64,000 nt of DNA. Origin: Iris pallida (taxonomy: Eukaryota; Streptophyta; Magnoliopsida; Asparagales; Iridaceae). A model generated the notes under the pieces. That model was given only the letters and a program-made list of their open reading frames with translations, was not told the origin of the DNA and made no database searches. A program made the position numbers and the translations under genes. Positions 45,831 through 59,522 of the stretch are shown here, piece by piece. Position 1 is the stretch's first letter, and the number at the start of each line of letters is the position of its first letter. The DNA lies in the NCBI GenBank assembly GCA_029216955.1, contig JANAVB010044017.1:2668559-2732558 (forward strand), in the 5' to 3' direction.

Positions 45831-48251
45831 TATCACGTCCCAGAACCAGAATACTGGAGAGCGGGGGACAGACACAGCCAGCTATGTACATTGAAGTGAA
45901 TCCCACCTCGCAATACGGTCACGGCTGTCTAGATGCATGAGGGTTTACTACAAGCCATTAGTTTCTTAGGGTCAAGAACAAGCCTAGTATCTCAATCTCA
46001 AGCAAGCAAGTAAATATAACAAGATGGTAGATCATCAGACAAACAAAGTAAGGCATCCCAAACATTACATATTCAGATGATCATGAAGCTAGTCATACAA
46101 AATATGAAGACTAGCAAGAGTTTAAGTCATACATGATTAACCCTAGGATTTGTCAATCATGTTACAGTCCTTAGGCAGACAGGAATGTAAATTCAATACG
46201 AGCTAACACTTGCTCGGCGGCTAAACGCCTCAAAAGAATAATTTACAATAGAGTGGGAGAGCAAAATAAAATTCACTCGTTGCCAGGATTGTGCCTAGTG
46301 TTCACCATCTGGCTGGAAGGCTGGAAGATCCTCGGGTGCTACTCCGAAATCTGGCCACACAAAACCAGCTAGATCAGACCCCAGAAAGAGAAAATGCCAC
46401 AAGGGAGGCTTCACTTAAGAACTAAAACCAGCATATTAACACATAAAAACATAATTGATAATAAAATACATGGGTTAAAAAAATCAGGATGATAAACGAT
46501 AAGATAACTAAGGAACTATTCCGGTAACCAAGTTACAACCCATAAACCAAACAAGGACAGGGGTTGTAACCCTTCACCTGAACAGAACTTAGTCTCTAAC
46601 CAATTATCGATAAGGTAAATTATAATAGTAATGTGCTGAAATAACCATGTAGTTGTCTCGCCTAGGTAAGACTAGACGGGACTCCATCCATCAATCACGG
46701 CCAAGCAATGAGTACGGCTTGATACTTTAGCTAACTAGGGTTATCATATGCTTAGTTACTAACAAAAAGCATCGAGATGTTCCAACAGCCACAAGTCTTG
46801 CAGTCTTAATCCAGGTCATCCGGTCACAAGTTGAGAGAGTTGGATTAGGTGACTTAGAGGTGCAACACATGACAGTGTGCTGGAAATGTGCCCTACTCGA
46901 CGGCAGGCTACAAGTCCAATTAAAGTACCCAGATAACGGGACTGCCTATAGCTGGAAAATCTCTTTATGAACTACTTGATCAATCTAGTCATTATCCAAG
47001 TCAGATTCAGTATGAATCCCTGACCCTGGAAATCAGGAATTCATATCCTAGACAAGAGTTACTTAGCAAGTCAAGATAGCCGTCACAACAGCATATCGAG
47101 ATTATCATGTTAGGTTTACTTATCAAGAGTGCACCACGACAGGCCACTATCATGTATTATCATGCCAAGGTTGCTTGTCAAGAGTGTGCCACGACGGGCC
47201 ACTATCATGTCATGTTACTTGTTAAGAGTGCGCCTTAACAGGCCACTATCGTGTTCTATCCTTACATTATCATGAATGAGAGAAACTTGCATAAAATAGC
47301 TAGTAACAATTTTTTGAAGCCAAGAAAAAGATCTACAACTTTTATGTTGGAGTTGGGAGAAATTCTGGCCACAATTCAGCCAAATAGGACATAAAACAGC
47401 CAAAATAGGTACTATGCGGTACTATGCAAGCCATGCAGCACTATTCATCCATGCGGCATGCAGCACTATTCATCCATGCGGCACTATGCAAACCTACGGC
47501 ACTATACAAGCCATGCGGTACTATTCATTCCTGCGGCACTATGCATCCATACGGTACTATGCATCTCATACGGCACTATTTATTCCTGTGGCACTATGCA
47601 TCCATGCGGCACTATTCATTCCTATGGCACTATTTATCGTCTCTGCAAAATTCAGGACAGATGAACTAGAAAAAGTCCAAATCTTATTTTGGTCATAACT
47701 TCCTCAAAACAAGTCAAAATCTAACTTTTTAAAGGTCCATTTTGGGTAAAATCGAATTCTCTACAACATAGAACAATCAAAACTTGAAAATAATGAAGTT
47801 TGGTAGATCAAAATCTAAGAAAATCGAAAAGGCTAAAAACTTAGATCTACAAAAATTCATTCATCAAATCCAAAAATGTCAAGTTCTAAAGAGGCTTAAA
47901 ATCAAGTAAGGAAGAGAATGGAACAATAAAACTTGAGATCCATCATGAAGTAAGTTGTACTTGCCTAGGACTTGGTAGGTGGGAGGAGTAAATGAAGAAG
48001 ATGAAGAAGTAAATGAAGAAGTGAATGAGGAAAGAGAGAGGAGTTGGGTTATATATCAACCCTCTCCATCTCAAACCAAACTAAGCCAAACCAAACCAAA
48101 TCAAATTGAACTAAACCAATCAAATAAACCAAGTCAAGATTAAACCAAGACTAGGCTAAGCAAAACAAGTCTAACTACGGTCCACCTGATAAATACCAGA
48201 AATCTCGTATACGTATACGAAAATACGTATAACGAAAAAACGAGAGTGACA
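45831..48251 (-). repeat. Tekay-2 3' LTR
   Basis: 2421 bp, about 94% identical to 53114-55522 over the first 120 bp compared by eye. It lacks a ~55-bp stretch present in the other LTR (54336-54395). It has a TATA-like TGATATATAA on the minus strand near 48049-48058 and a CATGCGGCACTATTC array at 47405-47640. Confidence 0.95.
47405..47640. repeat. CATGCGGCACTATTC array in the Tekay-2 3' LTR
   Basis: About twelve degenerate units of 16-22 bp, each (C/T)ATGCGGCACTAT(T/G)CATCC-like. The counterpart in the 5' LTR (54765-54905) has only about eight, so copy number changed after insertion. Confidence 0.85.
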
Positions 48252-48417
48252 ACTCTACCCACCTTAAAAGAATTCTGTCCTCAAAATTTAATCAAGCGGC
48301 TAGAGATGTCGGGGCAGGCTATATTAATCATAAGCAAGCTGCGACTAGCAGTCAATCAAGCAATTATTCATGCAAGTAAGAAATTAAAAGCATAATGCAT
48401 AAGGAAGACATTATACC
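48252..48417 (-). other. Tekay-2 3'UTR / PPT region
   Basis: On the minus strand this contains TTTTGAGGACAGAATTCTTT and then AAGGTGGGTAGAGT directly before the LTR start. It is the same block found before the 3' LTR of element M and common in this lineage. Confidence 0.65.
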
Positions 48418-48828
48418 TTATGAGTCAAACAGGTGTGGATATCGCGAGCGGATATCATCCTCACGCTCCCACGTTGACTCACCCAAAGAGTGGTAACCCC
48501 AAGCAACACGGACTAAACTAATAGTCTTGTTCTTGAGTACCCTCTCCCTTCGGTCCAATATGGATACGGGCCTTTTCTCAAAAGAAAGGTTGGCACCAAC
48601 AACCAATTCCGAATGATCAAGAATATGGCTCAGATCTGGAATATACCGTCGTAATTGGGATACATGGAAGACATCATGTACCTCACGTAACAACGGTGGA
48701 AGAGCGAGATGATAGGACACATCACCTACTCGTTCAAGAATATCGAACGGCCCTATGTACCTAGGACTAAGATTTCTCCATATGTCGAATCGAATGACGC
48801 CACGGATAGACGAGATCCTAAGGAACAC
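48418..48828 (-). pseudogene. Tekay-2 integrase C terminus and chromodomain
   Basis: 136 codons on the minus strand. The GPY/F-type module (LSPRYIGPFDILERVG, then YHLALPP, then HDVFHVSQLRRY) closes the integrase. The chromodomain follows (KRPVSILDRRERVLKNK, then VRVAWGYHSLGESTWERED, ending RYPHLF). Chromodomains steer integration to heterochromatin; aromatic cage residues look partly kept. The stop near 48418 is the natural end of pol. Confidence 0.88.
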
Positions 48829-49850
48829 GTGGTCGCCGACTAAAAACTCAAGGGGACGTCAATGAAAATCGGCCCAATGGTGCTGGCGATCTTGGGCAAC
48901 TCGAAGATGATCTCTAACATGTCTGACCACCTCGATTGTCTGCGTAATCATCTCTGGACCCCGCATTTGTCTTTCGCCGATATTATCCTAAGCTAAAGGT
49001 GATATGTACTTTCTGTCATACAGTGCTTCAAAGGGTGTCATCTGGATACTAGCCTAGAAACGGTTATTATAGGAGAATTCCACGAGATGCAGGTGATCTT
49101 CCTACGAACCACCAAAGTTAAGTACACATGACCGCAACATATTTTCAAGAGTCTGGATCATGCGTTCTGGCTGACCATCTGTCTGCGGATGATAAGCTGA
49201 ACTGAACTTGAGACGAGTCCCCAAAATCTCTTGAAGACTCCGCCAAAAGTGTGATGTGAATCTTGAATCTCTGTCTGATATGATACTAACTGGCACTCCA
49301 TGCAATCTGACAATCTGTCTGAGGTACATCTCTGCTAGCTGATCCGTCGACTGACCAATTCTGAAGGGGAGAAAATGAGCTACCTTCGTGAGTCGATCAA
49401 CTATAACCCAGATAGCATCTCTTCCAACTGGAGATTTAGGTAACCAGTTACAAAATCCATGGTAATGTGCTTCCATTTCTATTCTGGAATCGGTAAAGGT
49501 TGAAGAAGTCCAGCTGGTCTCCGATGTTCAGCCTTAACTTGTTGGCAAACTAAACAACGAGAGACAAACCGAGCTATCTCCCTCTTCATGTCATTCCACC
49601 AGAAATGCTGACGAAAGACCTTGGTACATCTTCGTACCACCGGGATGAATTAAATACTAAGAACTGTGAGCCTCTGCCATGATCTTCTGTCTGATATCAC
49701 CATTGGGTACACAATAATGCCTCTCATGTTGAAGTGTACCGTCCTCATGAATACATAACTCCGCTCTCTGTCCTACTACACATTCTATCCTAAGCCGCTG
49801 AAGCTTAGAATCCGTTGACTGAGCTAATTTAATCCTCTCAATTATACTGG
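48829..49850 (-). pseudogene. Tekay-2 integrase core
   Basis: The DDE integrase that joins the cDNA to the host chromosome. 49102-49476 is open and holds DAIWVIVDRLTKVAHFLPF (first Asp), SIISDRDSRFTSHFWRSLQ (second Asp) and SAYHPQTDGQPERMIQTLE (Glu), so all three catalytic residues are present. The N-terminal HHCC zinc region (about 49800-49520) is broken by stops, and the part toward 48829 also carries stops. Confidence 0.9.
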
Positions 49851-49851
49851 A

Positions 49852-51282
49852 CTAAACTTGCATACTGGCCATTAATGCCACATTGGTAGGAAGAACAACT
49901 TCAATACCCATCTTCTGAAGATCAACTAACAATTCTGGTTGTGCTGTTAGGAAATAAACTCCAGCTCTTCTGCTCAATGCATATGCTACAACATTGGCCT
50001 TCCCAGGATGATACTGCAAGTTGATGTCATAATCCACAAGTAGCTCTAGCCATCATCTCTGACGCATGTTAAGATCCTTCTGGGTAAACACATACTTAAG
50101 ACTTTTGTGGTCGGTGAAAATCTCCACCCGATCTCCATATAAATAATGCCTCCAAAGCTTAAGTGCAAAAACCACCGCTGCTAACTCAAAGTCGTGGGTT
50201 GGGTAATTCCTCTCATGATCACAAAGCTGACGTGACGCATAAGCTACTACCTTAACATGCTGTATCAAGACGCATCCCAATCCCTTGACGGAAGTGTCAC
50301 AATCGACTGAAAATCCTTCAGTCCAATCTGGAAGCGTGAGAATGGGTGTCGTCATCAATCATTGCTTCAACTTCTCAAATAAACTCTGACACTCTACTGT
50401 CCAAGCAAACTGCACATCCTTGCGGGTCAACTGCGTTAGTGGTGCTGAAATCCAAGCAAAATTTGATACAAACCGTCGGTAATAGCTAGCCAATCCTAGG
50501 AAACTTCGAACTTCTGCGACGGTACTGGGAACTGGCTATGTCTCTATAGCCACTATCATCTGGGGGTCAACTTCTACTCCACCTATGGTGATGATATGAC
50601 CTAAGTACGAGATACGATCCAGCCAAAACTCGCACTTACTGAACTTTGCATACAACTGGTGCTCTCTGAGAATCTAAAGAACTACACGAAGATGTTGCTC
50701 ATGCTCTGCCTCATTCTTGCTATAGACTAAGATGTCGTCTATAAATACTATCACGAACTGGTCCAAATAGGGCATGAAGATACGATTCATGAGGTCCATA
50801 AATACGGCTGGCATATTGGTCGCTCCAAATGACATAACAAGGAACTTCCAATGCCTATATATGGATCTGAATACTGTCTTCGGGATGTCTTGCTCTCTGA
50901 CTCTGATTTGATGGTATCCTGATCGAAAGTTAATCTTCGAGAATACTGCCGCTCCTCTGAGTTGATCAAATAAATCATGTATCCTTGGTAGAGGATATCT
51001 GTTCTTGACTGTTATAAAGTTTAAGGTACGATAATCAACACATAATCTTGATGTACCATCCTTCTTTTTCATAAGAAGTATCGGGGCTCCCCAAGGTGAT
51101 CCACTAGCATGAATAAATCCCTTAGTTCTGAGTTTTTCAATCATCTTGTACAAGATCTCTAACTCTGAAGGTGTCATCCTGTAGACTCCCCCTGATACTG
51201 GTGTCATCCCTAGAAGCAAATTAATGGTGAACTCTATCTCTCTCTCTCTGGGGCATGCATGGAAGCTCTTCGGGAAATACAT
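49852..51282 (-). pseudogene. Tekay-2 reverse transcriptase and RNase H
   Basis: The RT at 51282-50674 is open for 202 codons: [51 protein letters not shown], and the catalytic box [14 protein letters not shown] near 50730. RNase H at 50358-50053: [16 protein letters not shown] (canonical DAS changed to DTS), [31 protein letters not shown]. The end of this domain, with the [16 protein letters not shown] signature (canonical ADALSR), is at 50037-49852. Stops lie between the blocks. The RT catalytic Asp pair is intact. Confidence 0.93.
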
Positions 51283-52815
51283 CAGGAAACTCTTCTACTA
51301 CTCTGGGAAACTGAACTGCCACTGCTACTGCCATCCGCAATACTTGGGAAGAAGGTTCTACTTTGCCCGTAGAAAATAAAAACTCTGGTTCGTCGGAAAT
51401 ACCAAAAATAATCCTACCAATATAGCAGTCTATTCTTGTGTATTGCTCCTTCAACCAATCCATTCCCAGGACCACATCATAATCGGCCATTGGAAATTCT
51501 ATCAACCTAACGGAAAACTCTCTACCGCTAACTACGATTTGACACGAGAAAAATACTCTATCTACTCCCACAAGACCGTTACCACTAAGTATATTGAGCC
51601 TTACTGATAATGACTCAGGCTCCAGTCCTATCCGTGTAGCGAATCGTGCAGACATAAATGAATGCGATGCACCCGAATCAAATAATACTGATGCTGAAAA
51701 AGAGTTGACGAGAATGGTACCTGCCACCATCCGGCCTGAAGCTAACTCTTCCTCCACGGTCAAAGCCATAGCATGACCTTGCCCTCTTGGTGCTGGTCCC
51801 CTCTGCTGGTGACTTCTCTGCCTATTCTGAATCTGAGCTTGGGCATACTGCTGAGCCTGAGGCGACAATGGCCTCGGAGGCTGGTACTGCTGCTGCACTG
51901 GTGCTGGACCCCTAACCGATGGACTGGTTAGGTTTGATGACGATGAACTGGCTCTATTCGGATAGGACCCTATCTTGTGATCCGATGCCCCATAAGCCAA
52001 GCACAGTCCCTGTGCTCTACGACACTCTGATACTATATGTCCTGGCTACCCACAATGAGTACAGTCCATTGCAGAAGACTGCTTCTGCTTCTGTTGTTGA
52101 GGATACGCCGGCGTCGAGTGCTGAACCGACGAAACTGTGGTCGCCCGCCTATGAGCTCCAATATTCAAAGCCATAGCTGTCGAGGCTGGTGCTGAAGACT
52201 AGGACATCTGCCCATGAGACCTCTTCCGTCCTCCGCTTCACTCTACAATCCTCTACGAAGTATACTCATGCCTCTTTGCTACTCACATGACGGCATCAAA
52301 TGTCTGGTGCTCAAACTGCTCCACTGATATGATAATATCTAGGTGGAGCCCCTGCTGGAATCGCTGAGCTCATACCGACCTACTGTGTCGAAGTACTTAG
52401 TCTGGAAGTTGTTGCTGAATACCGTCCATGAGACAGGCGTCGATAATCCAACTGCTAGCATCGTCCACCAGCTGCAGGCTAACTCCAATAACTGCAGATG
52501 CACAACGGCCACCTTCTCTTCCTCAGGAATCCTAGCTGCCTCTTGGATAACCTCTGTATCCTGAAGCCATGCATCAGTAGCAATAGCATCTTCAGTGTCG
52601 TCAAAGAAATGAGGGTTCAGACGCTTGAAGCTGTTAGCCGCGTTGTTCCCTTTGTAACCAACTCTGCCTATGGCATCTTGTACTGTCTGGTGCAGGGTAT
52701 CGCCCCGACGATCTTGAGATGCAAGCAATTCCCTGATAAGACCCACCAGGGTTCCATTATCAGGCTCTGCAGGCTGGACTGGCTGAACTGGGGGCTCTAG
52801 ATCCCCGGAATGCAT
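51283..52815 (-). pseudogene. Tekay-2 gag and protease
   Basis: Gag starts at 52815 (MHSGDLEPPVQP). The capsid N half is open for 158 codons (NAANSFKRLNPHFFDD, EDAIATDAWLQDTEVI, then WWTMLAVG). Then come several stops, a degraded knuckle near 52010-51970 and a Gln/Pro linker. The protease near 51710-51600 contains SVLFDSGASHSFMSARFA, an active DSG triad of retropepsins, followed by YDVVLGMDWL near 51470. The junction to RT is near 51280. Confidence 0.88.
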
Positions 52816-53091
52816 GACTCGGAAGGCCGCTCCAGAGTGCTGGGCTTGGTCTCCAGGTTGCTACCGGTCCATTGGAGGTGCTCCGCCTTGTTAATCGGTA
52901 GGACCAGGAACAATGCCGCTGAAGAAATGACATGGGGAACAATAAGAAAGGACCATGATAGATCAAGGATATAAACATGTGATCAGGTCAAGATTTTGAA
53001 AAGATTAGAAGACACAAGTAGAGATCAAGGGCAAGTGCTGATTGAGACATCTATTCAGTGAAACCCTCACACATCTTGATTTAGAAGACCT

Positions 53092-53104
53092 GTATGGGCC
53101 ACCA
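53092..53104 (-). other. Candidate primer-binding site of Tekay-2
   Basis: TGGTGGCCCATAC on the minus strand, 9 nt after the LTR end. Element M has TGGTGTCCCATGC at the same distance. It does not match the usual initiator-Met site. Confidence 0.5.
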
Positions 53105-53113
53105 CTTAAACCG

Positions 53114-55522
53114 TATCACACCCCAGAACCAGAATACTGGAGAGCGGGGGACAGACATAGCCAGCTATGTACATTGAAGTGAATCCCACCTCGTAATACG
53201 GTCACAGCTGTCTAGATGCATGAGAGTTTACAACAAGCCATTAGTCTCTTAGGGTCAAGAACAAGCCTAGTGTCTCAATCTCAAGCAAGCAAGTAAATGT
53301 AACAAGATGGCAGATCATCAGACATACAAAGTAAGGCATCCCAAACATTACATATTCAGATGATCATGAAGCTAGTCATACAAAATGCGAAGACTAGCAA
53401 GAGTTTAAGTCATACATGATCAACCCTAGGATTTGTCAATCGTGTTACAGCTCTTAGGCAGACAGGAATGTAAATTCAATACGAACTAACACTTGCTCGG
53501 CGGCTAAATGTCTCAAAAAAATAATTTACAATAGAGTGGGAGAGCAAAATAAAACCCACTCATTGCCAGGGTTGTGCCTAGTGTTCACCATCTGGCTGGA
53601 AGGCTGGAAGATCCTCGGGTGCTACTCCGAAATCTGGCCATACAAAACCAGCTGGGTCAGACCCCAGAAAGAGCAAGTGCCACAAGGGAGTCTTCACTTA
53701 AGAACTAAAACCAGCATATTAGCATATAAAAACATAATTGATAATAAAAGACATATATTAAAGAAATCAGGATGATAAACGATAAGATAACTAAGAAACT
53801 ATTCTGGTAACCAAGTTACAACCCGTAAACCAAACAAGGACCAAGGTTATAACCCTTCACCTGAACAGAACTTAGTCTCTAACCAATTATCGATAAGATA
53901 AAGTATAACAGTAATGTAATGAAATAATCATATAGTGTTCTCGCCTAGGCAAGACTAGACGGGACTCCATCCATCAATCATGGCCAAGCAATGAGTACGG
54001 CTTGATACTTTAGCTAACTAGGGTTATCACAAGCTTAGTTACTAACAAGATGCATCGAGATGTTCCAACAGCCATAAGTCCTGCAGTCTTAATCCAGGTT
54101 ATCCGATCATAAGTTAAGAGAGTTGGATTAGGTGACTTAGAGGTGTAACACATGACAGTGTGCTGGAAGTGTGCCCTACTTGACGGTAGGCTGCAAGTCC
54201 AATTAAAGTACCCAGATAACGGGACTGCCTGTAGCTGGAAAATCTCTTCATGAACTACTTGATCAATCTAGTCATTATCCTAGTCAGATTCAGTATGAAT
54301 CCCTGACCGTGGAAATCGGAAATTAATATCCTAGACATGATGCAAGACGAGACATGTAGCTTATACAAACACAAACACTCACGGTGTCAAGACAAGAGTT
54401 ACTTAGCAAGTCAAGATAGCCGTCACAACAGCATATCGAGATTATCATGTTAGGTTTACTTAACAAGAGTGCGCCACGGCAGGCCACTATTACATATTAT
54501 TATGTCATGGTTGCTTGTCAAGAGTGCGCCACGACGGGCCACTATCATGTCATATTACTTGTTAAGAGTACGCCTTAACAGGCCACTATCGTGTTCTATC
54601 CTTACATTATTATGAATGAGAGAAACTTGCATAAAATAGCTAGTAACATATTTTTTAAGCCAAAAAAAGATCTACAACTTTCAGGTTGGGAGTTGGAAGA
54701 AATTATGGCCACAGTTCAGCCAAATAGGACATAAAACAGCCAAAAATAGCCAAAATAGGCACTATGCGGTACTATACAAGCCATGCGGCACTATTCATTC
54801 ATGCGGCACTATTTAAGCCTACGGTACTATGCAAGCTATACGGCACTATTCATTCATGTGGCACTATACATCCATACGACACTATTCATTCCTACGGCAC
54901 TATTCATCGTCCCTGCCAAATTCAGGACAGATGAACTAGAAAAAGTCCAAATCTTATTTTGGCTATAACTTCCTCAAAACAAGTCGAAATCTAACTTTTC
55001 AAAGGTCCATTTTGGGTAAAATCGAATTCTCTACAACATAGAATAATCAAAACTTGAAAATAATAAAGTTTGGTAGATCAAAACCCAAAAAAAGAAAATG
55101 CTACAAACTTAGATCTACAAAAATTCATTCATCAAATCCAAAAATGTCAAGTTCTAAGGAGATTTAAAATCAAGTAAGAAAGAGAATGGAACAATAAAAT
55201 TTAAGATCCATCATGAAGCAAGTTGCACTTGCCTAGGACTTGGTAGGTGGGAGGAGTAAATGAAGAAGATGAAGAAGTAAACGAAAAAGTGAATGAGGAA
55301 AGAGAGAGAAGGAGTTGGGTTATATATCAACCCTCTCCATCTCAAACCAAACTAAGCCAAGCCAAACCAAGTCAAATTGAACCAAACCAATCAAATAAAC
55401 CAAGTCAAGATTAAACCAAGACTAGGCTAAGCAAAACAAGTCTAACTACGGTCTACCTGATAAATGCCAGAAATCTCGTATACGCATATGAAAATACGTA
55501 TAACGGGAAAAAAGGAGTGACA
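53114..55522 (-). repeat. Tekay-2 5' LTR
   Basis: 2409 bp, paired with 45831-48251. TATA-like box near 55319-55328 (minus). Microsatellite-like array at 54765-54905. It ends (U3 start) at 55522. Confidence 0.95.
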
Positions 55523-55994
55523 AAGAGTATCACAACACCCAGCAAATCACGACAAACCTCAGTACAAACATCAATCACCATGGTCCCCAGCCCTCAGGAG
55601 GAACCAAAGAAACACATTTCGTGGCACCTGAGATCAAAATCCCCTCCTCGCCTAACCATACAGACTCCAGCAGAGCCTTTAGCCCCTCTTAGACCAAGAG
55701 GTCTCAAAAAGGCAGAGACTCGCCGAGGAAGCCGGATTCCTGGACCCCAACAACCTCATGTGCGCTCTAGCTGAATCCGATGAATCCAAAGATGTAGTCA
55801 TCTCCGACCAGACAGAAGATACCGGGACCAGTTCTTTGTCCCCCCAAGGGCAACGCCAGACCCCTCTGGTGATAGAAACAACACCTCCAATAAATCTCAC
55901 AAGAAGAAGAAAAAGAACAACCAAGAACAGCACTCGGCAAGGACCACAAGGTCCGCCGTAAAGCTCCACAACCTCGACCTCCTCCCCATCCCAA

Positions 55995-58900
55995 ATGCTT
56001 AACATCCTTTCATGGAACGTGAGAGGACTAGCTAACAAACTGACGCTGAATAGAATCATTAGCCTCACGAAAACCTACCAAATCGACAACTTACTAGTCA
56101 TGGAACCCAAAATCCCACAGAAAAGACTTAAAGGCATCTAGCTCAAACTCGGATTCCAGGCCGCTGTAGCCAGATGCTACGACATCTAGATTTTCTTCGC
56201 TGCCAGGATCAAGTTTGGCCTGGTCCAGGACTCGAGACAGGCTCTTTTTACTGGGTGGAACACCCGGTGCTTTGGTCTCGTTCTCTTCTCTCTGCTGTCC
56301 ACGGCAGCTGTGACATAATTGAGCGCAGGCTCCTCTAGGTTCACCTTCTTGCCTCTTACCTCCCCTACAGCAACCTTTCGTGGATATGCCTCGGCGACTT
56401 CAACACAATATCTTGCAGTTCTAAAAAGTCTGGGGGCCGCCCGCCCCCGTTCCCGGCCATAGAAGACTTCAATAACTTTATATTCAACGCCCAACTCAAC
56501 CCCCTCCCCTTCTCCGGCAACGCTTTTACCTGGTGCAACATGCAGGAAGGAGCCCGTCGACAGTATTTCCATCTCGACCGAGCTCTGATCAATGGCCTTT
56601 GATCAGATATAGTCATCGTATCCAACCTCTCTCACCTTAACTCTACAGAATCGGATCATTCCCCTCTTCTAATCGAGATCAGAAGTAATTTCCAGCGCAT
56701 CAAAAAACTATTTCGATTCCTGGACTTTTGGAGACATCACCACCAATTCAAATCTGTTGTGACAGCTGCTTGGGGCTCCGCAGATAATCTAGACCCCCTG
56801 GTTAGAGTTGCGGCCAAACTTAAAGCTACTAGTACGGTGCAATCTTCTTGGAGCAAGGCCGCTTACGGTAACATCTTCCAGGCGATCAGAATCGTGGAGG
56901 ATGACATGACCAGAGCGGAAACCCAGGTTGCCTCGGACAGCACTCCGGAGGCGCGGGCTTCGCTCAATCTCGCCAGAGCTATTCTCAAATCTCGCCTCAA
57001 GGTCGAGACCGAATTCTGGAAGCAAAAAAGCCAGATTAGCCTGGGACCTTGAGGAAGACCGCAACTCTGGATTTTTCCACGCTTGTGTCAAGGGGCGTAG
57101 GAAACAGCTCAACCTTCACCGTATCTCAGACGACAATGACACTCAGCTTCAGGACCAGAAGAGCATTCAGGAGGCTGCGGGTCAGTTCTACTCGTCTCTA
57201 TTTGCTAAAAAGGTGATAGTCAAGGACGAATAGTTTCTCTCCGAGGTCCCCAACATCATCACCGATAGAGAGAATGATCTGCTTCTTGTCACTCCTTCAG
57301 CGGAAGAAGTCAAGTCTGTGGTTTGGGCACTTGACGTTCACAGTACTCCCGGTCCGGATGGGTTCTCCGGGGTATTCTTCGGAACTTGTTGGAACATCAT
57401 CGCTCCAGACCTGCTTGAAGCCACCACAGCTTTCTTCCAAGGGGAGAGATACCCGAAATCTATATCCAGGGAAAACCTCATCGTCATTCCCAAAACAGAA
57501 AATCCGGAGACCTTCAGAGACTTCCGACCCATAAGCTTATGCAACTTCAACAACAAGATCATCGCCAATTGAATGTCCGACCTCCTGCCCAGGATCATCT
57601 CTGAAGAGCAGAACGGCTTTGTCAAGGGCCGAAACATCATCGACAACATCATCATCGCTCAAGAGATGGTCACCTGCATGAAATTCCCTGCCAGAGTGGT
57701 AACATCGCCATCAAACTTGACATAGAGAAAGCTTACGATCACCTGGACTGGCAATTCATGATCTGGGTACTCAGAGGCTTTGGTTTCTCCGAACCTTGAA
57801 TAGACATTGTCTTCAGATATGTCAGTAACTCCTGGTTTTCCACCATCATCAACGGCCAAGCGGAGGGCTTCTTCCCTTCCAGCCGCGATGTGCGCCAGGG
57901 AGACCCTCTGCCAGCCACCATCTTCATCATCCCTGCCGAAGTCCTCAGCAAAAATCTCAAAAGCTTGATCAACAACCCTCAATTCTACTACTTCCATACC
58001 ACCACTGGTTGCTCCATCATCAATCACCTTGTTTACGCCAATGATGTCCTCATTTTCTCCTCAGACGATATCGGATCAGTTGAGGTTGTCCACAGAACGC
58101 TGGAGAGATACGCCACATGCTCAGGTCAGCGTGTCAATAACAACAAAAAATGTTATCTATATGCACCACAAAGCGGACAGGAACCAGTCAACTAGGCTCT
58201 CCAATTTGACCTCCTTCGCCACCTCGTATCCTCCGTTCTTCTACTTGGACAGCCCGTTAGTGTACGGCAAGTCCAACTCTAGCATTTTCGAGTCTCTAGT
58301 AACCTCTATCAGGAAGAAGATCACAGGCTGGCACAACGTGACCCTTTCCCCTGGTAAAAAGATGATTCTGATCAAGCACGTTCTTCCATCCATCTCCATC
58401 CACTTCCTGGCAGCCTGTGGCCCCCCTAAGAAGGTTCTCTTATCGCTCGAATCCCTCTTCGCCAGATTCTTTTGGGGCCACGGTCATGGTGAGGACAAGC
58501 ACCACTGGACCAGTTGGATAACCATGGCCAAACCTATCGAGGAGGGCGGACTTGGATTTTTTAGATTGGAGCACTTAGTGGATGCTTGCTCCATGAAGTT
58601 ATGGTGGAAGCTGCGTACGAACAACTCTCTCTGGACCAGGTTCATTAAGGCCAGATACTTCAGATTTATCCACCCAACAATGGCCCTAGTGAACAACAGA
58701 TCCTCGGCCACCTGGCGTCGCATCTCTAGAGGTCGCGAGCTCGCCGAACCCCTTATATGCATACAGCTGGGCAACGGTCACTCTTCGGTGAGCCACGAAC
58801 GTTAGCTGGGAGACGCGCTCCTCACCGTCAACAACCCTCACATCGGAGAGATCCGTGACCTATGGGACAACATTTCTGGATGGATTTGGAACAGAGTTAG

Positions 58901-59522
58901 AGACTGGCTCGGGCAGGAGGCGGCCGATAGTCTCGCAGCCGCTAATTTGCAGATCTCCAACGAACCAAACTCCCTGCGCTAGACCCCCAATCCAAGTGGC
59001 TCTTTCTCGCTGGCATCTGCCTGAATTGTCGCTAAAGGGATCGGCACCCCGTCCCCCTTTATTGCCTCTTACTGGCAGTCATACATCCCAAACAAATGGT
59101 CGATCCTGATCTGGGGAGCTCAGAGACGGAAACTTCCCACTAACGACTCCATCACCTCTTTCGGCTACAACATCGCATCGAGATACCACTGCTGTGCCTT
59201 CCTCCATGAGGAGTCGGTGGAGCACGTCCTACATTCTGGAGACCTGGCATCGCAGTTGTGGTCTAGCCTCAATATAAAGCTCCGACAGACTCACCATCCC
59301 AGAGGCTTCAACGATCTCCTTCCCAACTGGGGTCGCTCCTACGGCCGTTAGATCGTCGCAGTCGTTGGTATTTGGGTTCTATGGAAAAATCAGAACAAGT
59401 ACAGGTACGAGGGGTGTCAATTCCTTCCTCACCAGCTACTTAGAGAAGTCCTTCGTCAGGTCCATCGTTCCAGGAGGCACTGCACTCACTCTGAGGACAA
59501 CTTTTGGGCTGCCTTGACCTAG
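55995..59522 (+). pseudogene. LINE D ORF2, degraded (YAND in the RT active site)
   Basis: Same architecture as LINE C. It starts MLNILSWNVRGLANK (ATG 55995, again inside ATGCTTAA). The endonuclease is broken by stops near 56140-56600 but keeps ESDHSPLLIEI near 56650. The RT has STPGPDGFSGVFFG near 57340, NLIVIPKTENPETFRDFRPI near 57480, RQGDPLPATIFII near 57895, and VYANDVLIFSSDD near 58032, where the first catalytic Asp of FADD has become Asn. zf-RVT near 59150-59230. Natural stop 59520-59522. More than ten frame breaks; inactive. Confidence 0.93.

Larger units (their letters stand above)
45831..55522 (-). mobile_element. Tekay-2: chromodomain Ty3/gypsy element inserted in LINE D
   Basis: 9.7 kb with LTRs 45831-48251 (3') and 53114-55522 (5'). 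TSD AAGAC/AAGAG (45826-45830, 55523-55527), one mismatch. Minus-strand order is gag, protease, RT, RNase H, integrase, chromodomain, the usual order for Ty3/gypsy; the chromodomain places it with chromoviruses, Tekay/Del-like by overall look. The LTR starts TGTCACTC and ends GGTTCTGGGGTGTGATA, an atypical final TA instead of CA. Coding is broken throughout. Confidence 0.92.

Noticed and set aside
45826..55532. Longer TSD (AAGACTATCAC-like) around Tekay-2
   Set aside because: TATCAC follows AAGAC as the LTR end itself and also occurs after AAGAG in the host by coincidence; the 5-bp AAGAC/AAGAG pair fits the family better.
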